DNA from: Cupriavidus consociatus
Lineage (GTDB): Bacteria; Pseudomonadota; Gammaproteobacteria; Burkholderiales; Burkholderiaceae
NCBI RefSeq assembly: GCF_017814975.1
Contig: NZ_JAGIQA010000028.1
Location: 1-64,000 of the forward strand
Length of the DNA: 64,000 nucleotides
Direction of reading: 5' to 3'
Shown: positions 9,466 to 16,707 of the stretch, one piece after another
Position numbering within the stretch: position 1 is the first letter of the stretch
Layout of the letters: the number at the start of each line of letters is the position of its first letter
The notes under the pieces: model-generated
Told to the model about the DNA's origin: nothing
Databases searched by the model: none
What the model saw: only the letters and a program-made list of their open reading frames with translations
Translations under genes and position numbers: made by a program

Positions 9466-11064
9466 TCAGGCTGCTGTGGGACGAAGTTGATCAGCCACGG
9501 ACCATGGCAGCAGTTCGCTGACGCGGTTGACGGGGTGCTCGGCAATGCGGGCAATGACGTGTCGCAGGTAAGCCTCGGGATTGAGACCGTTGAGCTTGGC
9601 TGTCGCAACAAGCGTATAGATTGCGGCGCCGCGTTCACCGCCACTGTCGGAGCCGAAGTGTAGGAAGTTCTTCCGGCCAAGAGCGACTGCTCTTAGTGCG
9701 CGCTCTGCCGCATTATTGTCGATCTCGACGCTGCCATCGTCGACATACAGCGTTAGTGCAGCCCACTGATTCAGTGCGTAGTTGATGGCCTTCGCGGTTT
9801 CGCTTTTGTGCGACACCGTGCTGAGCGTCGAGCGCAACCATCTTTCGAAGGCATCCAGTAAGGGACGCGCTCGTTCCCGTCGGACGCGTCTTCGCTCGTC
9901 TGGCGGTTTGCCGCGGATCTCGGCCTCAATCGCGTACAGCTCGCCGATTCGGTGCAGCGCCTCGGTGTTGACCTCGTTCCTGCGAGCCAGGTACAGGTCG
10001 TGGAATTTTCGTCTCGCGTGAGCGACGCATCCAGCCTCTAGCACGTCGCCTCGTTCATAGATGGCGTTGTAGCCTGCGAATGCATCGGCCTGCAAGATTC
10101 CCTTGAAGCCCTTCAAGTGAGCTTGCGGATATTCGCCCGACCGACTCGGGCTGTATGCGAACCAGACGGCGGGTGTGTCCTTCGATCCGGCCGGCCTGTC
10201 ATCACGTACATAGGTCCAGAGCCGACCCGTCTTGGTCTTGCCATTGCCGGGTTCAAGGACCGGTACCGGCGTGTCGTCGGCATGGATCTTCGAGGCCGCC
10301 ATCACGTACTGTCGAATTGCGTCGACCAGCGGGCGCAGTAGTGCGCTGGCCTGGCCGACCCAATCGGCCAGCGTCGATCGGCTCAACTCGACACCATCCC
10401 GCGCGTATATCGCTGACTGACGGTACAGGGGGAGATGGTCGCAGAATTTGCCCACCAGGACATGAGCGAGCAGGCCAGGACCCGGCATACCGCGATCAAT
10501 GGGGCGACTGGGTGCGGCCGCCTGCACGATACAGTCACAACAAGCGCAGGCCTTCTTCGGTCGACGATGACGAATCACTCGCCAATGCCCGGGCACATAC
10601 TCGAGCTGCTCGGCAATGTCCTCGCCAAGATCGCTGAGAGCTCCGCCGCACTGCGGACAGCACACGTCATCGGGCTGATGGACGATATCTTCGCGCGGTA
10701 GATGATCGGGGAGCGGTTTGCGTCCAGTAGGCTTGCCCGCGTCATTGGGGCGTTGCTTGCGCGTCTCGAGAGCCGTCGCGCCTTCGTCGGCCTGCAGGTC
10801 CTCAAGGCGCAATTCCAGTTGCTCGATCTGGTGATCGATCTTCTCGGACTTACGCCCGAACTGCATTCGCTGGAGCTTGGCGATCCACAGCTTCAGGCTC
10901 TCGATTTCCAGCGCTCGGTCCGAGAGAGTCTTCTGAAGCGTCGCGACGGTGTCGCGCAGATCTTCCAGGTCACTGTCACGCTCCCGCAGCGCTGCTTCGC
11001 GCGCGAGCAGGAGCGCCTTCAAGGCGTTGATGTCGTCCGGAAGCGAAGCGTCGCTGGAGTTCAT
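9466..11064 (-). CDS. tnpC: IS66-family transposase TnpC
   Basis: 532 residues, full length. An N-terminal coiled coil with a conserved LQRMQFGRKSEK segment (near 68-79) is followed by a zinc-ribbon-like CCPQCGG...CACCDC part, then the DDE domain with SKIHADDTPVPVL near 261-273 (first Asp), LQADAFAGYNAIYE near 325-338 (second Asp) and VEIDNNAAERALRAVALGRK near 446-465 (late Glu). This is the catalytic subunit of IS66. It follows tnpB by ~50 bp. Confidence 0.92.
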   Translation of the reverse strand: MNSSDASLPDDINALKALLLAREAALRERDSDLEDLRDTVATLQKTLSDRALEIESLKLWIAKLQRMQFGRKSEKIDHQIEQLELRLEDLQADEGATALETRKQRPNDAGKPTGRKPLPDHLPREDIVHQPDDVCCPQCGGALSDLGEDIAEQLEYVPGHWRVIRHRRPKKACACCDCIVQAAAPSRPIDRGMPGPGLLAHVLVGKFCDHLPLYRQSAIYARDGVELSRSTLADWVGQASALLRPLVDAIRQYVMAASKIHADDTPVPVLEPGNGKTKTGRLWTYVRDDRPAGSKDTPAVWFAYSPSRSGEYPQAHLKGFKGILQADAFAGYNAIYERGDVLEAGCVAHARRKFHDLYLARRNEVNTEALHRIGELYAIEAEIRGKPPDERRRVRRERARPLLDAFERWLRSTLSTVSHKSETAKAINYALNQWAALTLYVDDGSVEIDNNAAERALRAVALGRKNFLHFGSDSGGERGAAIYTLVATAKLNGLNPEAYLRHVIARIAEHPVNRVSELLPWSVADQLRPTAA

Positions 11065-11115
11065 GCAGGCAGTTTACGCGCCCGCATCTCTCCTCACGTG
11101 CGTTGTCACAGACGT

Positions 11116-11475
11116 TTACAAAGCACTGCAAGGACGGGCGGCATCGATGGGCTGCCGCCAATCGAATCCCTCCAGCAGTAGACCAAGCTGCGCGCTCGTC
11201 AAAGCTACTACCCCACCTTCGGCGCGCGGCCAAGCGAAGCGCCCCCGTTCCAGCCGTTTGGCAAACAGGCACAGTCCGCCATCGCGCCAATACAGGCACT
11301 TGAGCAGATCGCCACGTTTGCCTCTGAAGATGAACACGTGGCCCGAGAAGGGATCTTTCTGAAGTACCGTCTGCACCTTGGCCGCCAGGCCATCAAAGCC
11401 GCATCGCATGTCCGTAAAACCTGTGGCAACCCAGATTCGGGTGTTCGCCGGCGGCCCCATCATTGGCTCAGGCAT
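11116..11475 (-). CDS. tnpB: IS66-family accessory protein TnpB
   Basis: 119 residues, typical of IS66 Orf2. Hallmarks: RIWVATGFTDMRCGFDGLAA near 13-32, HVFIFRGKRGDLLKCLYW near 47-64, GGLCLFAKRLERGRF near 67-81 and LTSAQLGLLLEGFDW near 93-107. It is required with TnpA for IS66 transposition, but its mechanism is unclear. The gene overlaps the end of tnpA; ATG codons at 11475 and at the tnpA stop are both possible starts. Confidence 0.9.
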   Translation of the reverse strand: MPEPMMGPPANTRIWVATGFTDMRCGFDGLAAKVQTVLQKDPFSGHVFIFRGKRGDLLKCLYWRDGGLCLFAKRLERGRFAWPRAEGGVVALTSAQLGLLLEGFDWRQPIDAARPCSAL

Positions 11476-11609
11476 TGCACCACCGTGCGCAGGACTTCCG
11501 GATCGACCCGGCCTTCAATGCTCACTTGGCCCTTGGCCAGTTGCAACCGTATGACCCCGGTGGGCGATGCTTCCGGCTGATCGCACTGGTTCCCTGCAGG
11601 AGGCACGTC
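11460..11609 (-). pseudogene. tnpA: IS66 tnpA, 3' part (after IS21)
   Basis: The minus strand reads EASPTGVIRLQLAKGQVSIE then GRVDPEVLRTVVQCLSQ and a TGA at 11460-11462, the typical C-terminal part of IS66 TnpA. It is in frame with the 5' part at 14304-14586 once IS21 and one copy of the 7-bp repeat are removed (142 codons including the stop). The stop overlaps the tnpB start region. Confidence 0.85.
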
Positions 11610-11702
11610 TGCGGATTTCGGTGAAGGTGATCAGCGGTTTCGGCGAACGTGATCGGGGAAGGAAGGTGGTACTGCGCGGTCAGGAGATTGTAGCGTAGGT
11701 GA

Positions 11703-12458
11703 TCACGATGCCCGTTTCTTGGCGTCGGTAGCCGAGCGCTTGCGCATGGATTCGCCTTTGAGCGATACCTTGTGCGCCTGGTGGACCAGCCGGTCCAAGA
11801 TGGCGTCAGCCAGCGTCGGATCATTCAACCACTGGTGCCAATGCTCGATCGGGAGCTGGCTGGTCACGATGGTCGAGCGGGTGCCGACGCGATCGTCCAG
11901 AACTTCCAGCAGATCGCCGCGTGCGCTTTCAGAAGGCTCCTGTAGGCCCCAGTCGTCCAGCACCAGGACATCGATGCGCGCGAGCTGTGCCAGACGGCGG
12001 GTGAAGCTCCCGTCGCCGTGGGCGATCTGCAGTTCCTCGAACAGTCGAGGCACTCGCAGATAGAGAGCAGAGAATCCCTGCCGACAGGCCTGCTGAGCAA
12101 ACGCACAGGCCAGCCAGGACTTGCCGGCACCGGTCGCCCCGGTCAGGATGAGACTCTGAGCATTGCGGATCCAGTCGCAACTGGCCAGGCTGGCGACCAG
12201 CCGCTGGTCAAGGCCGCGGCTGCCGTCATAGACCACATCCTCGAGGCATGCCTGGGTGTGCTTGAGCTTGGCCGAGCGCAGCAGCCGCTCCAGGCGCCTG
12301 GTGTCGCGCCAAGCAATCTCCCGGTCGACCAGCATGGAGAAGCGTTCTTCGAACGGCAGGCTGGAGCTGGCGGTCAGGGCAGACTGTTCCTCGAAGGCCC
12401 GCGCCATCCCGTCGAGCTTGAGGGCCTTGAGCTGGCCGACGGTGTGTTGCATCAGCAT
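11703..12458 (-). CDS. istB: IS21-family helper ATPase IstB
   Basis: 251 residues from the ATG at 12458, which follows aggaaaact, a good ribosome site, and lies 7 bp after the istA stop. The AAA+ domain shows a P-loop near LILTGATGAGKSWLACAFAQ, Walker B VLVLDDWG and the IstB start pattern TVGQLKALKLDGMARAFEEQ. IstB is the DnaC-like regulator that assembles with IstA during IS21 transposition. A longer reading from 12620 would overlap istA and has no support. Confidence 0.92.
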   Translation of the reverse strand: MLMQHTVGQLKALKLDGMARAFEEQSALTASSSLPFEERFSMLVDREIAWRDTRRLERLLRSAKLKHTQACLEDVVYDGSRGLDQRLVASLASCDWIRNAQSLILTGATGAGKSWLACAFAQQACRQGFSALYLRVPRLFEELQIAHGDGSFTRRLAQLARIDVLVLDDWGLQEPSESARGDLLEVLDDRVGTRSTIVTSQLPIEHWHQWLNDPTLADAILDRLVHQAHKVSLKGESMRKRSATDAKKRAS

Positions 12459-12465
12459 AGTTTTC

Positions 12466-14019
12466 CTAATGGTAGTAGTCGGGTCCGCGCACGTTGTCGT
12501 GCATGGGGGAATGCCACTCGGTTTGCGATACCGGCAGAGTGGCTTGCCGGTCCAGACGGTTTTCAAGGATGGAGACCACAGACTTACGCGTGAGCGAGCC
12601 AATGGCGACGGCGCGGGCACAAGCGGCTTCGAGCCGCTCCTTGCTGTACTTCTTGGCCAGACTCAGCAGACCCAAGCAGGCGCGATACCCCATCTCGGGA
12701 TGGCTCTTGTGGGTGAGCTGGTATTCGACGATGACGGCGACGTTGGGCCCAATCGAGGCTGCCCAGTTGAGTAGCCGCCCGGGCGTCCATTCGAGGTGCG
12801 CGCGGTGGGCCACCGGCATGTGTTCCTTGACCGTGCTGTGGCTGCCCTTGCGGGTATTGCGCGCGTGCAGCGCCACCCGTTTGCCACCGTACAGGATCTC
12901 GATGGTATGGCGGGTTACGCGAGCCTCCACCGCCTTGCGCACCAGGGCATGCGGCACGCTGTAGTAGTGGCCGTCGATCTCGACGTGGTAGTCGACGTTG
13001 ACGCGGCACTGTTTGACCGTTGCAACTTCGTAGCGCCGCGGCGGCAGCGGTCGCAGCACTGGCCGGTCCAACCGCTCGAACCACTCCCGGCGCGTGCCAG
13101 GCAGCTTCTTGAATGGTCGGTCGTTCAGATCCGCGACGAGCTTCTTGATGGCCTTGTTGAGCTCGGCCAGGCTGTAGAAACGGTGGTTGCGCAGCCGCGC
13201 CAGGATCCACCGCTCGACGATCAGCACGCCGGTCTCGACCTTGGCCTTGTCTTGCGGCTTGCGCGGCCGCGCCGGCAGCATGGCCGTGCCGTAGTGATGA
13301 ACGAAGTCCTCCGCCGTCCGAGACAGCACTGGCTCATACCGGTCAGCGCGAGCCACCAGCGCGCGCGGGTTATCCGGCACAAGCAGCTCGGGCACGCCGC
13401 CGGCGTATTCCATCGCGCAGACCATCCCCCCGATCCAGTCGGCGGTGGTCTGCCCCCGGGTGGCGCATGCGTATGTGTAATTCGACGCGCCCAGCACAGC
13501 GACGAAGATGCTGGCTTCGAAGGCAAGGCCGCCCTCGGCATCCAGAATCGGCACCATCTGACCGGCGAAGTCAGCAAACAGCTTTTCGCCGGCGCGGTGC
13601 TGCTGGCGCATCGACCGTTTGAGCGTCGCTGCCCAGTCCCGGTAACGGCAGCAGAACTGCGTGTATTGGTAAATGGGGACCCCGGGATTCGCCTCCAGGT
13701 ATTCCTCCCACAGCAACTGCAGTGTCACGCCCTTGCGGCGCAACTCGCGATGCAGATAGGGGAAGTCCGGCGTCACCCGCCCGCCCGGGCTGTTGGCCGG
13801 CTTCTGCGCGCCGAACAGCCGCTGCTCCAGCGTGTCTTCGTTCAGGCTGTCCGCCTGCGGCCAATCCAGCCCCGCTGCCTTCGCCATTGCCGCGTACTGC
13901 GAAACGGCGCCAACACTCACACCCGTCGCCCTAGCGATCTGCCGGTGCGAAAGGCCACACGCCCACTTCAGGCGAAGCACTTCCTTGATTTTGCGCATGG
14001 TCATCCGGTTGGCCGGCAT
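12466..14019 (-). CDS. istA: IS21-family transposase IstA
   Basis: 517 residues, full length. N-terminal HTH (CGLSHRQIARATGVSVGAVS near 16-35), then the rve core with KLFADFAGQMVPIL near 145-158 (first Asp), ELLVPDNPRALV near 208-219 (second Asp) and the late Glu region GTAMLPARPRKPQDKAKVE near 245-263. The C-terminal part includes DYHVEIDGHYYSVPHALVRK, the IS21 beta-barrel segment. It lies first in the istA-istB operon. Confidence 0.93.
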   Translation of the reverse strand: MPANRMTMRKIKEVLRLKWACGLSHRQIARATGVSVGAVSQYAAMAKAAGLDWPQADSLNEDTLEQRLFGAQKPANSPGGRVTPDFPYLHRELRRKGVTLQLLWEEYLEANPGVPIYQYTQFCCRYRDWAATLKRSMRQQHRAGEKLFADFAGQMVPILDAEGGLAFEASIFVAVLGASNYTYACATRGQTTADWIGGMVCAMEYAGGVPELLVPDNPRALVARADRYEPVLSRTAEDFVHHYGTAMLPARPRKPQDKAKVETGVLIVERWILARLRNHRFYSLAELNKAIKKLVADLNDRPFKKLPGTRREWFERLDRPVLRPLPPRRYEVATVKQCRVNVDYHVEIDGHYYSVPHALVRKAVEARVTRHTIEILYGGKRVALHARNTRKGSHSTVKEHMPVAHRAHLEWTPGRLLNWAASIGPNVAVIVEYQLTHKSHPEMGYRACLGLLSLAKKYSKERLEAACARAVAIGSLTRKSVVSILENRLDRQATLPVSQTEWHSPMHDNVRGPDYYH

Positions 14020-14104
14020 CAGCTTGCTTCCTTGAAAAAAGGAAGCAGCGTATCGCCGGCGTTCTAGTCCATGCGCAGTCCCACCCCTAACCCTTGCCCG
14101 GCCC

Positions 14105-14303
14105 CATTACGGTGCGTAATCACCTATTTCGGCTGCTTGATCACCTATTTCGGCAACGTGATCACTCGTTTCGGGAACGTGATCACCGATTTCGGCGGCG
14201 TCGCCGAAGTGATCACGTTCCGCCGAAACCAGCGATCAGCTTCCGCCCGAAACGGGTGATCACGTTCCCCCGAAACCGCTGATCACGCGCCCCGAAATAC
14301 GCA
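14105..14303. repeat. Tandem transposase-site repeats at the istA end of IS21
   Basis: A series of ~20-25 bp units of the form cacctatttcgg, cacctatttcgg, cactcgtttcgg, caccgatttcgg on one strand, each preceded by gatca or a variant, then inverted units (ccgaaac...gatca) toward the end. The other end of the element has fewer copies (11610-11670). IS21 elements are known for multiple terminal repeats that bind IstA; the number here, about eight, is high. Confidence 0.75.
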
Positions 14304-14586
14304 GCACGTCGACCGATCCTTCGACTGCGGGTGCCTCAACGATGACGGGCAACAGCAGTGGGTCGTTCGCAACCTCCGGGGGGCCGAAATCGCCTGCTCT
14401 GTACATGCGACGCCAGCGAAAGACCATGTTCACGTTCAGGCCGTGTTCCAGCGCTAGCTTTGAAACAGACACGCCTGGCACGCACGCAGCTTCTGCCAGC
14501 CTACGTTTGAGTTCAATCGGATGATTGCGGCAGCCGTGCATGCGGCCACCTCGCTTTGCCACAGAGTCCAAAGTAGCTCCCGCCAA
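14304..14586 (-). pseudogene. tnpA: IS66 tnpA, 5' part (before IS21)
   Basis: MHGCRNHPIELKRRLAEAAC then VSVSKLALEHGLNVNMVFRW (helix-turn-helix) and the linker to VEGSVDVLR, where the IS21 end begins. IS66 TnpA is a small DNA-binding protein needed for transposition. The more likely start is the internal Met about 14 codons in (MHGCRNH). Interruption at the gcacgtc target site inactivates the gene and so probably the IS66 element. Confidence 0.85.
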
Positions 14587-14663
14587 ATTCTGATGGGGAC
14601 TACTCTGGATACATTCGCCTTAAGCGTCTACACGGCCATCAGCGGACGGTTACAGCTGTGCTT

Positions 14664-14699
14664 GAGCCGTATGCGGTGAAAGTCGCTTGTGCGGTTCTT
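14664..14699 (+). ncRNA. Group II intron domain V
   Basis: A 34-36-nt hairpin, gagccgtatgcggtg / gaaa / ... gcggttctt, with the conserved AGC-type base replaced by the frequent AGCC variant. This is the catalytic heart of the ribozyme and is directly followed by a domain VI-like stem (14700-14735). Confidence 0.88.
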
Positions 14700-14738
14700 T
14701 GGGGAGGGAGCAACGGAGACGCTGCTCTCTTACCCGCT

Positions 14739-15337
14739 TAGACGTCTACAGCCGCAAGATCGTGGGCTTCGAGGTCCACGATCGCGACGACGCCGACCAC
14801 GCGGCGCACCTGGTCAAACGCACGGCACTGGCCGAGGGCATTCATGCCATGGCGGCCAAGCCGGTGCTGCACGGGGACAATGGTGCCACGCTCAAGGCCA
14901 CCACGGTATTGGCGATGTTGCACTGGCTGGGCGTCAAGCCGTCGTATTCGCGCCCACGGGTGAGCGATGACAATGCGTTCGTCGAGAGCCTGTTCCGCAC
15001 GGCCAAGTATCGGCCGGAGTTCCCGTCCAAGGGCTTTGCTGATCTGACCGCGGCGCGCACCTGGGCAGCGGACTTCGTCCACTGGTACAACAACGAGCAC
15101 AGGCACAGTGGCATCCGCTACGTGAGCCCAGCACAGCGCCACGCCGGACAAGATGACAAGATTCTCGCCGCGCGCCATGAGTTGTACGCCAAGGCCCGTG
15201 AGAGCAACCCGCGCCGCTGGTCATGCAAGACTCGAGATTGGTCACCAATTGCCACGGTCACGCTCAATCCAGAGCGCGAGATTGCCGTGCCCACCCGTAT
15301 CAAGCCAGCCGCTGGAAACCAGCGCTTAGCTGCATGA
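14739..15337 (+). pseudogene. IS3-family orfB, 3' exon
   Basis: Encodes LDVYSRKIVGFEVHDRDDAD, then VLHGDNGATLKATTVLAML (second catalytic Asp), SYSRPRVSDDNAFVESLFRT (late Glu) and FVHWYNNEHRHSGIRYVSPA, the standard second half of an IS3 DDE transposase. It ends at 15337 just before the right inverted repeat. It completes the 5' exon at 8118-8613. Confidence 0.88.
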
Positions 15338-15453
15338 ATGAGGCGACATCTACCTTGACGCGCGCCGGCCGCTCGGCAGCGGTCCCTCGTCTGCCCCCGT
15401 TTTTGCGCGGTCTCCTACCACGCCGCAGGCAAGTTCAAGCGGGACGATCTCTC

Positions 15454-15774
15454 CTAGCGTCGCTTTGCTAGCTCCTTGAATAACTCTACGCCGCCCTCGC
15501 TGACGTTCTTCAAGGGATTCCCCCGGCACCAATTGTCCATCCACAGATATAGCGATTCGTTGTCAGTGTTTTTGAGGGCATCGACATCCGTCGCAACCGC
15601 CATGCCGGTGAGATAGCCAACCAGCCAGGCGATGTTCTTGACATTCAGCCAGTCGTTCTTGGCGCGCTCTGCTACCCAAGTGCCGCATGACGGCGTGCCG
15701 ACAACCGTGATTGCATGAGCCGGAGGCGCCTGCATTGCGAGGGCCGCGATGACTGCGGCGAGTGTCTTTTTCAT
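15454..15774 (-). CDS. Small secreted protein, Rap1a/Tai-like
   Basis: 106 residues with a clear signal peptide (MKKTLAAVIAALAMQAPPAHA, cleavage near AHA-IT) and two Cys in the mature part (C30, C83). The pattern C..W....W.......WLVGYLTGMAV...D......YLWMDNWCRGNPL, followed by a C-terminal amphipathic helix, resembles the Rap1a/Tai immunity fold, small periplasmic proteins that neutralise T6SS amidase effectors. No effector gene is adjacent, so the role is open. A ggagaa ribosome site precedes the ATG at 15774. Confidence 0.62.
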   Translation of the reverse strand: MKKTLAAVIAALAMQAPPAHAITVVGTPSCGTWVAERAKNDWLNVKNIAWLVGYLTGMAVATDVDALKNTDNESLYLWMDNWCRGNPLKNVSEGGVELFKELAKRR

Positions 15775-15940
15775 TGCTTCTCCCTAAGCGAGCCGATTGT
15801 ATCGGGCGGGCCTAAGCTTGCATATGGCGAGAGTCGCGTGACTGGTTGGAAGATTAAGTGTCCAGGTGGGCGACGCCACCCGCTGGAGATCTGATTCTTT
15901 TTTTTTGGTGGCACGAATCTACGAGACATAGCGAACATTT

Positions 15941-15963
15941 AGCCAGGAGGTAACCTCCTGGCT
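15941..15963. promoter_or_regulatory. Perfect 10-bp inverted repeat
   Basis: agccaggagg-taa-cctcctggct, 42 bp before the phage-like ORF at 16005. No T-run follows, so an operator is more likely than a terminator; a sequestered ribosome site is also possible since the left arm contains aggagg. Confidence 0.5.
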
Positions 15964-16004
15964 TATGACGTCAAATCCTATGGGTTCTTAATTCATGGGA
16001 CGTT

Positions 16005-16442
16005 ATGTTCGAAATGTTGCTACTGTCGGGAGGTGGTGGAAAACCCATCTACTACGACTCCGGTCCAGGTCCCCAGCAGCTGGCGTTTGGGGACACCAAT
16101 CTCGGCTTCTTTGGCGAGGTCACGCAGTCGGATCTGCTTTCAGCGTCCGCGCTATTGGCACAGCTGCCGGAATTAGCCTCCAACGGCTATCAAAGCGCTA
16201 CCGTCACTTGGCTTAAATTTGCCTATAAGGGCAAATATCTTTTCATTGCTCGTGCACCGGTCTTCACGAGCATGAATTGGAACAAGTTGTATGGGTCCGG
16301 CCTCGTTCATGGATCGGACGACGTCGGTCCCTTCAACAACGGGTTTCCTACCAATCAAGTACGGCTGGTCACGTCGGGCCCTTACCGCGTCAAAGCGCGC
16401 ACCATGGGGTCATCGTACTTTCCGTGTCAAAAATGGCGGTAG
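16005..16442 (+). CDS. Phage-like structural ORF, truncated by a small inverted-repeat element
   Basis: 145 residues; the first ~133 look native (GDTNLGFFGEVTQSDLLSAS, then WLKFAYKGKYLFIARAPV and MNWNKLYGSGLVHGSDDVGP), a pattern I associate with phage virion or tail-region proteins whose WLKFA..GK.LFVA segment repeats in longer forms. The last residues are coded by the inserted element at 16405-16578. The start at 16005 lacks a strong ribosome site. No phage genes are next to it; probably a prophage remnant. Assignment is tentative. Confidence 0.45.
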   Translation: MFEMLLLSGGGGKPIYYDSGPGPQQLAFGDTNLGFFGEVTQSDLLSASALLAQLPELASNGYQSATVTWLKFAYKGKYLFIARAPVFTSMNWNKLYGSGLVHGSDDVGPFNNGFPTNQVRLVTSGPYRVKARTMGSSYFPCQKWR

Positions 16443-16578
16443 CAGACTGCAAAGGCGCCGGCAGCAGGGTTTCTTGGTGCAAGGAATCACGTGCCGACGG
16501 AGCATTTGTAAGCCATTGATTGCAAATGGTTTTACGGGGCATGCCGCCAGAAAATGCACGGAAAGTACGATGACCCCA
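16405..16578. mobile_element. Small Tn3-type inverted-repeat element (TIME/MITE-like), ~174 bp
   Basis: A perfect 22-bp inverted repeat (ggggtcatcgtactttccgt core) forms both ends; similarity continues inward (tggcgg) to about 38 bp. The GGGG start and the spacing resemble Tn3-family ends. There is no ORF inside. The 5 bp outside the ends (accat, aggga) do not match. It truncates the phage-like ORF. Tn3-derived miniature elements are known to be moved by full-length Tn3 relatives. Confidence 0.72.
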
Positions 16579-16707
16579 GGGAGCGCTCGGCAACCGAATG
16601 ATCGGTCCACCTGTTTTTTTGCAGGTACCTCACGAGCAAGACGGCCTCTCATGCCAGGTTAGACAGCCACACCATACCTGGAAGGGCCGCACTCGATGCG
16701 CGCACGC

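Larger units (their letters stand above)
11610..14303 (-). mobile_element. IS21-family element, 2694 bp
   Basis: Ends start tgcggatttcgg (11610) and, inverted, tgcgtatttcgg (14303); the repeat gatcagcggtttcgg follows in both. The 7-bp gcacgtc is duplicated at 11603-11609 and 14304-14310. It encodes istA and istB with the normal 3-8 bp spacing. It is inserted in the tnpA gene of IS66, so it is the youngest layer of the nest. Confidence 0.95.
9424..14653 (-). mobile_element. IS66-family element carrying an IS21 insertion
   Basis: Both ends begin gtaaccgtccg reading inward (9424-9434; 14643-14653 inverted), as IS66 ends do (GTAA). The 8-bp sequence agctgtgc flanks it on both sides (9416-9423 and 14654-14661), the usual IS66 duplication size. 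It carries tnpA (split), tnpB and tnpC in the standard order on the - strand. Without the IS21 insert and its duplicated 7 bp it is about 2.5 kb. Confidence 0.95.
8614..14738 (+). ncRNA. Group II intron, no visible reverse transcriptase, domain IV interrupted by IS66
   Basis: The 5' boundary is the consensus gtgcg (8614). A canonical domain V hairpin (gagccgtatgcggtgaaag at its start, 14664-14699) is followed by a domain VI-like stem to about 14738. The last exon bases, tgatcc (8608-8613), pair perfectly with ggatca at 8974-8979 (candidate EBS1), and ctgta (8601-8605) pairs with tacag near 8910-8914 (candidate EBS2). Without the IS66 insert the intron is about 0.9 kb with no RT motif, so it is ORF-less or has lost its protein. 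It has the same sense as orfB, so splicing would restore the transposase message. The 3' end is set by the restored orfB frame and is uncertain by a few bases; it does not end in the usual AY. Confidence 0.85.
7601..15357 (+). mobile_element. IS3-family element, interrupted by a group II intron with nested IS
   Basis: Short inverted ends with the shared core tagatgtcgcctc lie at 7606-7618 and, inverted, at 15339-15351; similarity extends outward as caaaa/caagg. orfA starts at 7656; orfB starts at 8118 and is split at 8613/14739. If the intron and its contents are removed the element is about 1.6 kb. I found no clear target duplication, so the outermost bases are uncertain by a few positions. 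It sits in the right-hand non-coding end of the ISKra4 element. Confidence 0.8.
5494..15415. mobile_element. ISKra4-family element, split by nested insertions
   Basis: The left end (5494-5520, beginning ggagaccgcgc) and the right end (15389-15415, inverted) match at 25 of 27 positions. Between them lie a transposase and passenger gene (5520-7562) and, inserted near the right end, the IS3 element 7601-15357. Without the inserts the element would be about 2.2 kb, a size known for ISKra4 members that carry a passenger gene. No target duplication is evident beside the ends (ggatcca on the left, taccacg on the right). Confidence 0.8.

Noticed and set aside
11703..12620. Longer 305-aa IstB start
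   Set aside because: The extra 54 residues overlap istA; the ATG at 12458 has a good ribosome site and begins the family pattern.
12796..14067. 423-aa plus-strand ORF opposite istA
   Set aside because: Antisense to istA, His/Arg-rich shadow composition, no domain.
14105..14303. CRISPR-like array
   Set aside because: Repeats are short, degenerate, partly inverted and lie exactly at an IS21 end; no cas genes.
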